A DNA stretch of 64,000 bases from an uncultured Pelagibacteraceae bacterium. Lineage in GTDB: Bacteria > Pseudomonadota > Alphaproteobacteria > Pelagibacterales > AG-422-B15. How positions within the stretch are numbered: the stretch's first letter is position 1; every line of letters begins with the position of its first letter. Shown here piece after piece: positions 1-10,646 of this stretch. The stretch spans positions 1 to 64,000 of the forward strand of contig CACNXQ010000006.1 of assembly GCA_902624455.1 (NCBI GenBank), in the 5' to 3' direction. The position numbers were made by a program, and so were the translations under genes. Below the pieces are notes generated by a model that saw only the letters and a program-made list of their open reading frames with translations, had not been told where the DNA came from and ran no database searches.

Positions 1-317
1 TCTAAAAAGTCATCGTTGTTATTAAATTTGTTTATTGATGCACGCTGAAGACCTTCAACTAAAACCTTAACTGTACCGTCAGGTAGCTTTAAAAGTTGAA
101 GTACATTTGCAATTGTACCAAAATCGAATAAGTCATCTTTTTTTGGATCATCTATTGATGCACTTTTTTGAGTAATAAGCATGATCCTCTTATTTCCACT
201 CATCACCTTTTCCAATGCCTTGACTGACTTATCTCTTCCGACAAACAATGGAACAACCATGTGAGGGAAGACTACTATGTCTCTTAGGGGTAAAACTGGT
301 ACGTTATTTTCTAGCAT
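1..317 (-). CDS. lon: Lon protease, N-terminal part (truncated by window edge)
   Basis: Reverse strand reads [39 protein letters not shown]..., the typical Lon N-terminal domain; lies downstream of clpX as in tig-clpP-clpX-lon. Confidence 0.93.
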   Translation of the reverse strand, partial: MLENNVPVLPLRDIVVFPHMVVPLFVGRDKSVKALEKVMSGNKRIMLITQKSASIDDPKKDDLFDFGTIANVLQLLKLPDGTVKVLVEGLQRASINKFNNNDDFL

Positions 318-443
318 TATCTAATTTATATGTATTTTTTAAATAGAGAGACATTAACAAAGCTTGTAAAGCCTATTAAAATCTTTCACCTATAAAGGTG
401 TGCATAAAAAACAATATTTCAAGGAATTATCCTTTTAGGATAG

Positions 444-1712
444 CTAAGCGCTTGTTTCAGAAGACTTTTTATTGTCTGAATATATATAAAGAGGTCTAGC
501 TCTACCTTCTGCTACCTCAGCATTAATTACTACCTCTTCAACGCCATCAAGAGAAGGTAATTCAAACATTGTATCAAGAAGAATGCTCTCAAGAATAGAT
601 CTAAGGCCTCTAGCTCCTGTTTTCCTCTCTATTGCTTTTTTGGCAATTACTGACAAGGCATCTTTTGAGAGGATTAATTTCACATCCTCCATACTGAAAA
701 GAGTTTGATACTGTTTAACCAATGCATTTTTAGGCTCTTGCAGGATCTTCATAAGAGACTCTTCATCTAGATCAGTAAGTGTTGTAACAATAGGAAGTCT
801 TCCAACAAATTCAGGGATCAAGCCATAGTTCAATAAATCCTCAGGCTCTAAATCACTTAAATTATTAGTAAGCTTACTTTCATCAAATGATTTTACATTT
901 GCCTGGAAACCAATTCCTGAACCTTTAGACCTTTTATTAATGATTTTATCTAATCCTGAAAAGGCGCCACCACAAATAAATAAGATATTGGTTGTGTCAA
1001 CTTGTAAAAATTCTTGCTGTGGATGCTTCCTTCCACCTTGAGGTGGCACACTAGCAACTGTCCCTTCCATAATTTTCAGAAGCGCCTGCTGTACGCCCTC
1101 TCCAGACACGTCTCTTGTAATAGATGGGTTTTCAGATTTTCTACTAACCTTGTCTATTTCATCAATATAAACAATCCCTCTTTGCGCTCGTTCAACGTTA
1201 TAATCTGATGCTTGTAATAATTTTAATATGATATTTTCTACATCCTCACCAACATAACCTGCCTCAGTCAACGTTGTGGCATCAGCCATTGTAAAAGGGA
1301 CGTCTAGAATTCGAGCAAGTGTTTGAGCTAATAAAGTCTTACCACAACCTGTTGGGCCTATAAGTAGAATATTTGATTTCGACAATTCAACGTCAGATTT
1401 AAAATTTGAATGCTCAATTCTTTTATAGTGATTATGTACAGCAACAGATAAGTTATATTTTGCGTTCTTCTGACCAATGACAAATTCATCTAAGGTTGCA
1501 CATATTTCTTTTGGAGTAGGAATTCTGCTTGATGACTTAGATTTATTTTCTCTATTTTCTTCTTGGATAATATCATTACACAGTTCGACACACTCATCAC
1601 AAATAAATACAGTTGGCCCGGCAATAAGTTTCTTTACCTCGTGCTGACTTTTACCGCAAAATGAACAGTAAAGCGTATTTTTACTTTTGTTATCAGAACT
1701 GTTTTCAGACAT
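444..1712 (-). CDS. clpX: ATP-dependent Clp protease ATP-binding subunit ClpX
   Basis: N-terminal CxxC zinc domain (CSFCGKSQ...CDECVELC), Walker [17 protein letters not shown], clp operon context. Confidence 0.98.
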   Translation of the reverse strand: MSENSSDNKSKNTLYCSFCGKSQHEVKKLIAGPTVFICDECVELCNDIIQEENRENKSKSSSRIPTPKEICATLDEFVIGQKNAKYNLSVAVHNHYKRIEHSNFKSDVELSKSNILLIGPTGCGKTLLAQTLARILDVPFTMADATTLTEAGYVGEDVENIILKLLQASDYNVERAQRGIVYIDEIDKVSRKSENPSITRDVSGEGVQQALLKIMEGTVASVPPQGGRKHPQQEFLQVDTTNILFICGGAFSGLDKIINKRSKGSGIGFQANVKSFDESKLTNNLSDLEPEDLLNYGLIPEFVGRLPIVTTLTDLDEESLMKILQEPKNALVKQYQTLFSMEDVKLILSKDALSVIAKKAIERKTGARGLRSILESILLDTMFELPSLDGVEEVVINAEVAEGRARPLYIYSDNKKSSETSA

Positions 1713-1839
1713 ATGGTTAATTTAGTTTCGAATCAATTAACTACAAGAAAACACTATTAGGTGTAAAAAAACAATAAAATAACGATAAAATTATAAAAAA
1801 AGATGTTTATAAACAGTATATTAAACTAGTTTTTTGATA

Positions 1840-2463
1840 CTATTTCTCAGTTTTTTCAACAACTCGTTTCGTCTGAATATCATCGATAATACCAAATTTT
1901 TTTGCAGCATCTGGTGACATGAAGTTATCTCTCTCCAGTGCTTCTTCAATCTTTTCGACCGGTTGCCCAGTGTGATTTGCATAGAGTTGATTTAAATTTG
2001 CTTTTTGGTCTAAGATTTCTTTAGCATGAATTTCTATATCTGTAGCCTGACCTCTAAATCCTGCAGATGGTTGATGGACCATTATTCGACTGTTTGGAAG
2101 TGCAAATCTTTTTCCTTTTTCGCCTGCAGCTAATAAAAAAGATCCCATAGATGCAGCTAATCCAAAACACAGAGTAGAAACTGGAGATTGTATAAATTGC
2201 ATTGTGTCATAAATGGCTAAGCCATCACTAACAACGCCACCTGGAGAGTTAATATAGAGAAAAATTTCTTTTTCAGGATTTTCAGATTCTAGGAACAAAA
2301 GTTGTGCAGAAATAAGTGAAGCCATGTGATCATTTACTGGCCCAACTAAAAATATTATCCTCTCTTTTAATAATCTTGAATAAATATCAAAAGCACGCTC
2401 ACCTCTTCCGGTTTGTTCAACAACCATGGGAATTAACTGGTTCATTATTTTATCGTTTGACAT
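1840..2463 (-). CDS. clpP: ATP-dependent Clp protease proteolytic subunit
   Basis: ClpP signature [14 protein letters not shown] and [20 protein letters not shown]; next to clpX. Confidence 0.98.
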   Translation of the reverse strand: MSNDKIMNQLIPMVVEQTGRGERAFDIYSRLLKERIIFLVGPVNDHMASLISAQLLFLESENPEKEIFLYINSPGGVVSDGLAIYDTMQFIQSPVSTLCFGLAASMGSFLLAAGEKGKRFALPNSRIMVHQPSAGFRGQATDIEIHAKEILDQKANLNQLYANHTGQPVEKIEEALERDNFMSPDAAKKFGIIDDIQTKRVVEKTEK

Positions 2464-2465
2464 AT

Positions 2466-3878
2466 TTACTTAGCCTTTTTCTTTGCGACTTTCTTTTTAG
2501 CTGTTTTTTTCTTTTTTGTCGGAGACTTAGTCTCTTTTACATTGTTATATGATTTGATGAAAGAATCCAAGTCCTGCTCTTCTTCCTTTAATTTCACCTT
2601 ACTCAATATGAAATCTACAATTTTATTCTCGTATAATGGTGCCTGAAGCTGCATTGCGGCCTCTTTATTGTTTCGATAATAATCAATCACTTTTTGTTCT
2701 TGGCCTTTAAAATTACTGGCGTAGTCAAATAATGCCTTATTCATCTCCTCAGGAGTGACAGTTATTTCGTTAACTTTACCAACTTCTTGAAGTATTAGGC
2801 CCAAATGAATTCTTTCTGTAGCATCTTTTTTAAGTTTTTTTTCATTTTCAGTTGAAAGTTTACGGTCTTTAATTTCTTTTTTATGTTCTTCAGATACAGG
2901 ATTTTGAGAGTTGAAGTAATTTTCCTGTAAATTCTTAAATTCAGTTTCTACTAGGTCTTCAGGCAAATCAAAACTATGAGAGGCTGTGAGCTTTTCAAAT
3001 AATTCTCTCTTATTCATATTCTTAGATAAATCTGAATACTCGTTAGACATTTGTTCTTCAATCTTAGCCCTTAGATCTTTTAAATCACTTGCTCCAACTG
3101 ATTTTGCAAAAGCATCGTCAACTTTTGTTTCTTGAGGTGAACTAATTTTCTTAACATTGCACTCGAATACTGCATCAGCATTCTGAAGTTCTTTAGCTGA
3201 ATAATCAGCAGGAAACTTAACCTTAACTTTCTTAACATCACCTTTTTTTACGCCAACTAGTCCCTCTTCAAGGTCTTTTAAGTATCGATTATCCCCTATT
3301 ACTATTGTTTGATTTTCAGCTTTACCACCATCAAAATTCTTACCGTCAATTGTTCCTTCGTAATCAAGCATCACGGAGTCTTCATTCTTTGACTTATAGT
3401 TGTCTGGCTGTTCTTTGTATGTTTTGTTTGAACTTGCAATTAAGTCCATGCGTTTATCAATTTCTGCTTTACCTAATTTTACTTTTTTTGATTTTATTTC
3501 GATTTTTGAAAAATCAGCTATTTTAATTTCAGGAAAAATTTCAAATGAAAGTGTGAATAGTTTATCTACATCTGGCTTGTCATCTTTTTCATTTTTTAAA
3601 TCAACCTTTGGCTGAGAGACAGGTCTTAATTTTTTTTCATCTATAATTTTAGCAACATTTTGGTTTATTAATTGACTTAATACTTCCGCATTAATAGCCT
3701 CACCATGTTTCTGCATGATTATATTGTTTGGAACCTTACCGGGTCTAAACCCATCCATTTTGATTGTTTTTCTTACTTCACTAACTTTATCCTCAACGCC
3801 TTTATTAAGTATTGAAGACTCAATAGTAAATTCAAACTCTCTTTTAAGTCCTTTGTTTAATGTTTCTTTATAGCTCAT
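2466..3878 (-). CDS. tig: Trigger factor
   Basis: [11 protein letters not shown] ribosome-binding motif, PPIase domain, position before clpP; Lys-rich C-terminus. Confidence 0.95.
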   Translation of the reverse strand: MSYKETLNKGLKREFEFTIESSILNKGVEDKVSEVRKTIKMDGFRPGKVPNNIIMQKHGEAINAEVLSQLINQNVAKIIDEKKLRPVSQPKVDLKNEKDDKPDVDKLFTLSFEIFPEIKIADFSKIEIKSKKVKLGKAEIDKRMDLIASSNKTYKEQPDNYKSKNEDSVMLDYEGTIDGKNFDGGKAENQTIVIGDNRYLKDLEEGLVGVKKGDVKKVKVKFPADYSAKELQNADAVFECNVKKISSPQETKVDDAFAKSVGASDLKDLRAKIEEQMSNEYSDLSKNMNKRELFEKLTASHSFDLPEDLVETEFKNLQENYFNSQNPVSEEHKKEIKDRKLSTENEKKLKKDATERIHLGLILQEVGKVNEITVTPEEMNKALFDYASNFKGQEQKVIDYYRNNKEAAMQLQAPLYENKIVDFILSKVKLKEEEQDLDSFIKSYNNVKETKSPTKKKKTAKKKVAKKKAK

Positions 3879-3885
3879 ATTTATT

Positions 3886-3970
3886 TGGTGCGGATAGAGG
3901 GACTCGAACCCCCATGAGTTGCCTCACTGGTACCTAAAACCAGCGTGTCTACCAATTCCACCATATCCGC
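3886..3970 (-). tRNA. tRNA-Leu (anticodon TAG), CCA encoded
   Basis: Reverse complement GCGGATATGGTGGAATTGGTAGACACGCTGGTTTTAGGTACCAG...GGTTCGAGTCCCTCTATCCGCACCA; 7-bp acceptor stem, TAG in anticodon loop TTTAGGT, long variable arm. Confidence 0.95.
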
Positions 3971-4004
3971 GATTAATAGAAAATGCAAAATAGACTATTT
4001 CTTA

Positions 4005-4898
4005 TTAGTTTACAGCTTTTTTTTGAATATTGGCGTCTTCTCTATTATTTTCCTTATGAATTAGATATGCTGAACCCATGACCAGTATGCCACCAATAAT
4101 TTCATACATACTTAGCAATTCATTGAACATTAAAATCGTGAGTACTATGCCAAATATCGGAAACAAGGAATAAAAAGGTAAAACCTTAGAAACTGGATAG
4201 AATTTATAGAGATAAAACATACTCACATGTCCAAGTGAAGATACAATCAAAGCACAATGTAAAATTGAAAAAATTGTTACATTATTAATGCCCTCTAACA
4301 ATTGAATTGGATTACCCTCAAAATAAAAAGACAATAAGATTATTGGAATAAAACTTATCAGACCGTGCCAACCATTCATTACCGAGGTATCCACTTCATT
4401 CATCACTCTTGCGAGCATGTTTGATAATGCATAGAAAAAAGCCATAGTTACTATTAAAATAACAGCTATCTTGTCATCTATTATTCTAGGATCGTAGGCA
4501 ATGATAATGATACCTAAAAAGGATATAATAATTAAGATAATTCTGTTAATTGAAATATTATCTTTGAGAAAAAAATAACTTAATAAGATTCCAAATGGTA
4601 TTGATAGTTGAGCTCCAATAATAATTGGCGCTACTATTGTAAGTCTCTCTAGTGCAAAATACATTGAGACATAAGTTCCGACACCCATTGTTAGCGAGAA
4701 CATAACTAAGGGCCTGATCATCTCTTTTCTTGGTAATTTAAATTTAAAAAAAGGTAAGAATACTAAAAAAATAAGTCCAACTCTTAATGCTGAAAATAAA
4801 AGTGGAGGAATATTATCAACTCCAAGTTTACCAACCGGATAGGAGCTTCCATAAACAAGCATTATGAACAAAACTAAGAAAAGATGATTAGATTTCAT
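4005..4898 (-). CDS. EamA/DMT-family transporter
   Basis: About 10 hydrophobic segments, duplicated EamA-like halves (GSSYPVGKLGVDNIPPLLFSALRVGLIF). Confidence 0.85.
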   Translation of the reverse strand: MKSNHLFLVLFIMLVYGSSYPVGKLGVDNIPPLLFSALRVGLIFLVFLPFFKFKLPRKEMIRPLVMFSLTMGVGTYVSMYFALERLTIVAPIIIGAQLSIPFGILLSYFFLKDNISINRIILIIISFLGIIIIAYDPRIIDDKIAVILIVTMAFFYALSNMLARVMNEVDTSVMNGWHGLISFIPIILLSFYFEGNPIQLLEGINNVTIFSILHCALIVSSLGHVSMFYLYKFYPVSKVLPFYSLFPIFGIVLTILMFNELLSMYEIIGGILVMGSAYLIHKENNREDANIQKKAVN

Positions 4899-5002
4899 TT
4901 AAATTTGATAAGTAAGCTTAATAATTTAAGAAACTCACTAAATTAAATACTATTTTATAAATAAAGATATGCAAAATAATCTAATAAATGCTATTTTAGG
5001 TT

Positions 5003-5290
5003 ATGGATGGTTTAAAAAATATTTGGTCTCTGATTATGAATTCGAGTCTAAATCCTCTTAAAAATATTCCCGACTTAGCTGTTAGACATTGGATTATGCA
5101 AATACTTGCGTTTATGTGGAGTGGAGTTTTTTCAATCTATATCATTGAGAGCATATATGTCTTTGGAATGACGGCTATTGCTCACGCTCTTCTTATCATG
5201 GCAATTTTTTTCACTGCAATAGTTTTTGAAACTGCACGAAGAAAACCAGAAGTTTTTGAGTCAGAGGTTTTTAAAAATAAGAAGAAATAA
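5003..5290 (+). CDS. Small membrane protein of unknown function (95 aa)
   Basis: Open frame with two hydrophobic segments; stop directly abuts the stop of a converging small ORF. Confidence 0.65.
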   Translation: MDGLKNIWSLIMNSSLNPLKNIPDLAVRHWIMQILAFMWSGVFSIYIIESIYVFGMTAIAHALLIMAIFFTAIVFETARRKPEVFESEVFKNKKK

Positions 5291-5374
5291 CTAAATTATA
5301 AAATTATTATCAAAGAGAAGTCCAATTGCAATACCTAACGCTAATGCTAAAGCTATTTTAGTTGGTTTATTCAT
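5291..5374 (-). CDS. Candidate 27-aa single-TM microprotein (MNKPTKIALALALGIAIGLLFDNNFII)
   Basis: ATG overlaps livM stop (TAATG) and its TAG stop abuts the stop of the convergent gene; too short for the supplied ORF track. Confidence 0.45.
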   Translation of the reverse strand: MNKPTKIALALALGIAIGLLFDNNFII

Positions 5375-6423
5375 TAATCTTTTGAGAAACGAGATTTAAT
5401 TCTAGTTTTAAGATTTTCCCATAATTTCGCCATACCAAGTGGCTCATAAATCATAAACACTATCATAAGAACACCAAAGACAACTTGTTCGAGTGCGGAT
5501 ATGATAGTTGCATCTATTGCTCCATGAAAAACATTATTTCCAATCGTATTTAGTAGTACTGGAAATAAAAGAATAAACGCAGCTCCAATAAATGCTCCAT
5601 TTATAGTTCCAAGGCCTCCAAGAATAACCATAAATAATATTTTAAAGGACAATTTAATATCAAATGCTACAGGCTCTAAAGATTTAAGATACGTGAATGC
5701 AAATAATGCACCTGCAACGCCACAATAAAATGAACTAATTGCAAAGGCTTGAAGCTTAGTCTTCAATAGAGATACTCCCATCGACTCTGCTGCAACATCC
5801 ATATCTCTGACGGCCATCCAATTTCGTCCCGTACTTCCTCTAGCCATGTTCATGGCGAGAATTGTCAATATAACTACAACAAAAAGAACAACTAAATACA
5901 TGTCCATGGGAGATGTATATGCACGATCAAAAATAACTATGTCTTGTGCAGTAATAATTCCGGATGAGTCATAGTTTTTAAACCATCCAAATTTATCAAT
6001 AACCCAAATGATAAAGAACTGTGAGGCTAGTGTTGCTACCATAAGATATAGACCTCTTACCCTTAAGCTTGGAAGTCCAAAAACGATCCCGATAGCAGCT
6101 GCAATAAGCCCAGAAATAATTAAAGCTCCAAAAAATGGAAGTCCCTCTACTCTTAAAATTAAATTATAACATGCAAACGCACCAGCAGCCATAAACCCTG
6201 CAGCACCTAAAGAAAGCTGGCCAGTATATCCCATGACAATTTGTTGGCCAATCGTTGCTAATGACAAGCACAGCCAAGGAATTAAAATAGAAGTATACCA
6301 ATAATCACTTGTCACAATCATTGGAGTGACAATGAAGCCAAAAACCATCAAGAAAAATAAATTAATATAATCATTTTTCTTTAATGATTTTGCAGACGCT
6401 GTTATTTGCGCTTGACTATCCAT
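5374..6423 (-). CDS. livM: Branched-chain amino-acid-type ABC transporter permease (LivM family)
   Basis: LivM-like membrane topology and motifs (GYTGQLSLGAAGFMAAGAF; GGLGTINGAFIGAAF); liv operon order. Confidence 0.92.
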   Translation of the reverse strand: MDSQAQITASAKSLKKNDYINLFFLMVFGFIVTPMIVTSDYWYTSILIPWLCLSLATIGQQIVMGYTGQLSLGAAGFMAAGAFACYNLILRVEGLPFFGALIISGLIAAAIGIVFGLPSLRVRGLYLMVATLASQFFIIWVIDKFGWFKNYDSSGIITAQDIVIFDRAYTSPMDMYLVVLFVVVILTILAMNMARGSTGRNWMAVRDMDVAAESMGVSLLKTKLQAFAISSFYCGVAGALFAFTYLKSLEPVAFDIKLSFKILFMVILGGLGTINGAFIGAAFILLFPVLLNTIGNNVFHGAIDATIISALEQVVFGVLMIVFMIYEPLGMAKLWENLKTRIKSRFSKD

Positions 6424-6426
6424 ACA

Positions 6427-7332
6427 TCACACCCTTCTAATAATTTTTTCACCAAATAAGCCTTCAGGTCTCGCTAAAAGAAAGAAGACGGCTAGGACGT
6501 AAGGAGCCCAACCTTCAATGGCACCACCAAAAAATGGACCTATATAAACTTCAAGTAACTTTTCTACAGCGCCTACTATTAAACCAGCAATAATTGCTCC
6601 TGGTATTGATGAGAAACCACCAATAATAAGAACTGGTAATGCTTTTAAAGCTAGATCAACAAGTGCAAATTGAACTCCTGCTCTTGCCCCCCACAGACAA
6701 CCTGCTACCAAAGCTACGACTCCTGCTGAAGACCAAACCAGTAACATAATTTGACTAAGTGGTATTCCAATAGAACTCGCAGCGCCAGGATCGTCCGCAA
6801 CGGCTCTCAAACCTAATCCAATTTTCGTGTAAGTAAACAATAAGGCTAGAGCGATAACCATCACCGCAGCAACAATACCTGCAGTTACATCCAATGCACT
6901 AATGAAGATCCCAACATTATCAACGATCCACATTATTGGAAAATCAGGTATTCCTAAGTCAAGTCTTCTAACCTCAACACCCCATGCGGCTTGAGCGAGA
7001 CCCTCAAGAACATATCCTAAACCAATTGTTGCCATTAATAATGTATCTTCACTCTGATTAACTAACGGTCTTAAAACAAGTCTTTCGGTAGCAAGTCCAA
7101 CCAATATCATAAGTCCAATTGTTACTATAAATGCAACAAAAAAAGGTAGCCCAAGCTCCATAAAGCCTACAAATGAAAGCACTGCAAAGAATACCATGGC
7201 ACCTTGAGCAAAGTTAAAGGTTGCTGAAGCCTTATAGATTAAAACAAAGCCAAGGGCGACTAACGAATACATTGTACCCGCAAGCAATCCACCAACTAAT
7301 ACTTCAAAGAAAAATAAAATTTCGTTACCCAT
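6427..7332 (-). CDS. livH: Branched-chain amino-acid-type ABC transporter permease (LivH family)
   Basis: LivH-like (GLLAGTMYSLVALGFVLIYKASATFNFAQG). Confidence 0.93.
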   Translation of the reverse strand: MGNEILFFFEVLVGGLLAGTMYSLVALGFVLIYKASATFNFAQGAMVFFAVLSFVGFMELGLPFFVAFIVTIGLMILVGLATERLVLRPLVNQSEDTLLMATIGLGYVLEGLAQAAWGVEVRRLDLGIPDFPIMWIVDNVGIFISALDVTAGIVAAVMVIALALLFTYTKIGLGLRAVADDPGAASSIGIPLSQIMLLVWSSAGVVALVAGCLWGARAGVQFALVDLALKALPVLIIGGFSSIPGAIIAGLIVGAVEKLLEVYIGPFFGGAIEGWAPYVLAVFFLLARPEGLFGEKIIRRV

Positions 7333-8131
7333 GAGCGACTCCTAAGTAAGCATCAATGACTGTTTGATTAGATCTCACTTCATCTGGTGTTCCATCACCA
7401 ATAACTTTACCATAGTCCAACACAACAACCCTGTCAGATATATCCATCACAACACCCATATCGTGTTCGATTAAAACTATCGTAGTCCCATAATTGTCAT
7501 TAACCTCGAGAATGAATCTGCACATTTCTCTTTTTTCTTCAACGTTCATTCCGGCCATTGGTTCATCTAATAACAGCACCTCTGGCTCAGCAGCTAATGC
7601 TCTTCCTAATTCAACTCTTTTTTGCAAACCATATGGTAACTTTCCAACAGGTGTATTTTTAATTTCATCAATCTCAAGAAAACTAATTATTTCTTCACAT
7701 TTCTGTCTATTTTCAGTTTCTTCTCTTTTTGCTTTAGGTAATTGGAAGGCAATGTCAATAAAGTTGGCCTTTGAATGTAGTTTTCTTCCAACTAAAATAT
7801 TATCAAGGGCAGACATTCTTTTAAAGAGAGCTAAATTTTGAAATGTTCGAGAAATTCCCTTTTGCGCTGCAATATTAGGTGTAATTTTTGATAAAGTCTC
7901 ACCGTGATAAACTACACTTCCTTCTTGCGGTTTATAGATACCATTTATGCAATTTAGCATTGAACTTTTACCAGCACCGTTCGGTCCAATAATTGCTCTT
8001 ATTTCATGAGTAAGGACGTCAAATGACGTATCAGTAATTGCTTTTACTCCACCAAAGCTTAGTGAAATATTATTAACTTCTAGGATTGGCCCACCAATAG
8101 GGAAATTTCTATCTATTTGATTTTCACTCAT
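7325..8131 (-). CDS. livG: ABC transporter ATP-binding protein (LivG family)
   Basis: Walker A GPNGAGKS, LivG-like MAGMNVEEK, operon position. Confidence 0.93.
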   Translation of the reverse strand: MSENQIDRNFPIGGPILEVNNISLSFGGVKAITDTSFDVLTHEIRAIIGPNGAGKSSMLNCINGIYKPQEGSVVYHGETLSKITPNIAAQKGISRTFQNLALFKRMSALDNILVGRKLHSKANFIDIAFQLPKAKREETENRQKCEEIISFLEIDEIKNTPVGKLPYGLQKRVELGRALAAEPEVLLLDEPMAGMNVEEKREMCRFILEVNDNYGTTIVLIEHDMGVVMDISDRVVVLDYGKVIGDGTPDEVRSNQTVIDAYLGVAHG

Positions 8132-8139
8132 AACTCTTT

Positions 8140-8937
8140 TTAATTCTTCTTTTCTTGTCTTAACACATCTCTAAAATTCTTTCTTCCTTCTGATGAAATG
8201 CCTAAGTAATACTCTTTAACTTTATCGTCATTTAATAATGAATCTGCCGCACCTTCCATTACCACTTTGCCCGTTTCGATGATGTATCCATAATCTGCAT
8301 TGCGAAGAGCAACATTTGTATTTTGTTCAGCAAGTAAAATACTCACATCTTCGTTGCTATTTAATTCTTTTACAATTCTAAATATTTCTGCAACTAATTG
8401 CGGGGCTAGTCCCATTGATGGCTCATCTAATAAAAGCATCTTAGGTTTTGCCATCATAGCTCTCGCTACTGCAATCATCTGTTGCTCACCTCCTGAAGTA
8501 AATCCTGCCTGACTTTTTCGTCGCTCCTTCAATCTTGGAAAATAATTGTACATTTTATCAAGTTCATTGTTTATTTCAGATCGACCTAATTTTCTTGAGT
8601 AAGAACCACTAATAATATTTTCCTCAACAGTTAAATGACCAAAACATCTTCTGCCCTCTAGTACCTGCACCATGCCCTTTTTGACCATATCTGATGCAGT
8701 ATTTTTTGTAGTATTTTCTCCGTCATAATTTATTGATCCTTTTGTGACTTTACCTCTTTCTGATAGAAGCATTGATGAAATTGATTTAAGAGTTGTGCTT
8801 TTACCAGCTCCATTACCACCTAATAAAGCAACGATCTTTCCCTTAGGAACATTTAAAGTAACATCATACAAAGCTAATATTACATCATCGTAAACAACTT
8901 CTATATTTTCTAATTCAAGTATATTTTCACTAGACAT
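8140..8937 (-). CDS. livF: ABC transporter ATP-binding protein (LivF family)
   Basis: Walker A GGNGAGKS, LLLDEPSMGLAPQLVAEIF, operon position. Confidence 0.93.
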   Translation of the reverse strand: MSSENILELENIEVVYDDVILALYDVTLNVPKGKIVALLGGNGAGKSTTLKSISSMLLSERGKVTKGSINYDGENTTKNTASDMVKKGMVQVLEGRRCFGHLTVEENIISGSYSRKLGRSEINNELDKMYNYFPRLKERRKSQAGFTSGGEQQMIAVARAMMAKPKMLLLDEPSMGLAPQLVAEIFRIVKELNSNEDVSILLAEQNTNVALRNADYGYIIETGKVVMEGAADSLLNDDKVKEYYLGISSEGRKNFRDVLRQEKKN

Positions 8938-9000
8938 AATTATTACAACAGCTCTTGATAAGTTTTTTATAAAGTAATTCTAAAATATTTTAAAAACATA

Positions 9001-9043
9001 GAAAGAGGAAATTTTGAAACTTAAATTCATCATTTCCTCTTTC
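9001..9043 (-). terminator. Inverted repeat / candidate attenuating terminator between the Liv-type substrate-binding gene and livF
   Basis: Perfect 12-bp IR GAAAGAGGAAAT...ATTTCCTCTTTC, 19-nt loop, followed on - strand by TATGTTTTT. Confidence 0.55.
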
Positions 9044-9063
9044 AAATGCATAGACAATCGTAA

Positions 9064-10410
9064 CTACGCGTTACAATCTTTAGGCGTTATGTTGTTTTCT
9101 TCTGCAAATTTTGCAGCTGAATTTTCAACTAACGATCTGATAAACGCAGGATCTAGCGGCTCTTCCCAATCAGTTACCTGATTGAACTTTTCACCATCCC
9201 ATTGCATTACTGCAAATTTACCTGCACCTTCGTGGTTTTCACAAGAAATAGAAAAAGGAGCAACCATGCCCTCAATTCCTATTTCACCCAAGCGCTCGTT
9301 GGACATATTTAAACTTTCATATCCATCTCTAAATTCAGCACCTGTAACAGCTTTACCAACCTTGCCGTGCATTTCTTGAGCTATTCTTAGAGCTTCAATC
9401 CACATAACGGCAGCTCCAAGACCTCGGTTCCAATAGACTGAACCAACTCTTGAGTCGTCTGCTAGGTTTCCTTTACCAGATCCATACACTTGTTCTTTAA
9501 TTGCCGCGACGAGTGGAAATTCGTCACCTGGCAATGCATTTGCAACTGCGTATGTACCCACAGCAGAGTCACCAGCTGGATACATATCTTCCTCAGCTGC
9601 GCCAAATGTCACGTACATCATTCTTTCTCTTGGGAAACCTACACGTGCAGCATTTGTCATTGCCGTAGAGTTCATTCCAGAACCAGCGCCCCAGAATGTT
9701 ACCCAGTCAGGATCTTCTCTTCTTATTTGAAGCCATTGTGACTGTTGTTCAAGTCCAGGTGGTGGAATAGAAATTTCAATTAATTCAACTCCCCAATCTT
9801 CACAAATTTTTCTCATTGCAGGTAGTGGCTCTCTTCCGTAAGCAGAGTCAATGTGCAAATGGACTATTTTTTTACCAGCCATTTTATCTATGCCACCCTC
9901 GATTTCAGCCATGAATTTTAATTTCACTGCAATTTGAGACCAATAATGTGACGCAGCATTAAATACCCATGGCCATACACGACCATCGGCTCCATCAGTT
10001 CTTCCGTAACCGTACTGAGCGAGCACTACATTGTCTTCTGCCATACGATTAATTACAGCATAAGCGCCAGGAGTTCCAAGTGTATCAAATACAACAATTC
10101 GTTGCCCATCTTTCTCCAATAGTCTTTGGTAACACTCAACTGTTTTAACAGCATTATATTCAGTTTCGCATTCTTGCCATGTAAGCATAACACCGTTAAC
10201 GCCACCATTCATATTGACATAATTCATATAATCAATTTGAGCTCCATAATATCCAGTACCCATTGCTGAATACGGGCCTACGCGACTACTCGCAATAGGA
10301 AAATATTGAGACTCTTCACTGTAAGCGTGTTGAGGTATTGCAAATAAAGCAAGAAAACTACCCAAAATTACAAAGCTTGAAACAAGCCTTTTATAAACAT
10401 TTTTAAGCAT
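9064..10410 (-). CDS. ABC transporter substrate-binding protein (Liv/periplasmic-binding type I-like)
   Basis: Signal peptide, type I periplasmic binding motifs, head of liv-like operon. Start moved from 10434 to 10410 because AAGGGG sits just before ATG of MLKNVYKR. Confidence 0.88.
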   Translation of the reverse strand: MLKNVYKRLVSSFVILGSFLALFAIPQHAYSEESQYFPIASSRVGPYSAMGTGYYGAQIDYMNYVNMNGGVNGVMLTWQECETEYNAVKTVECYQRLLEKDGQRIVVFDTLGTPGAYAVINRMAEDNVVLAQYGYGRTDGADGRVWPWVFNAASHYWSQIAVKLKFMAEIEGGIDKMAGKKIVHLHIDSAYGREPLPAMRKICEDWGVELIEISIPPPGLEQQSQWLQIRREDPDWVTFWGAGSGMNSTAMTNAARVGFPRERMMYVTFGAAEEDMYPAGDSAVGTYAVANALPGDEFPLVAAIKEQVYGSGKGNLADDSRVGSVYWNRGLGAAVMWIEALRIAQEMHGKVGKAVTGAEFRDGYESLNMSNERLGEIGIEGMVAPFSISCENHEGAGKFAVMQWDGEKFNQVTDWEEPLDPAFIRSLVENSAAKFAEENNITPKDCNA

Positions 10411-10442
10411 TTTTTTTCCCCTTATTTTAATCATTTTACGTA

Positions 10443-10461
10443 AATGATATTGGTTATCATT
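10443..10461. promoter_or_regulatory. 19-bp palindrome (Fur-box-like) upstream of the Liv-type operon
   Basis: AATGATA-TTGGT-TATCATT, 33 to 51 bp upstream of the revised start codon. Confidence 0.45.
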
Positions 10462-10646
10462 ATCTATATATTAAATTTAACTACAAAAATGGCGTTTAAG
10501 AAATTGAAATTTATATTTTTTTTTTAAAACTCTTTTAATTTGTTAATAAATTCTTTTTCTATTAATTAAATAATATAAATTATTGAAAATTAATCGTTTT
10601 TACTGTTTCTTGTTTTATACTTTTTTTTATTCATTATAGTTTTCTT

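Noticed and set aside
318-443. Small hairpins (CACCT/AGGTG; TATCC/GGATA) between clpX and lon
   Set aside because: Only 5-bp stems without a convincing T-tract; too weak to call
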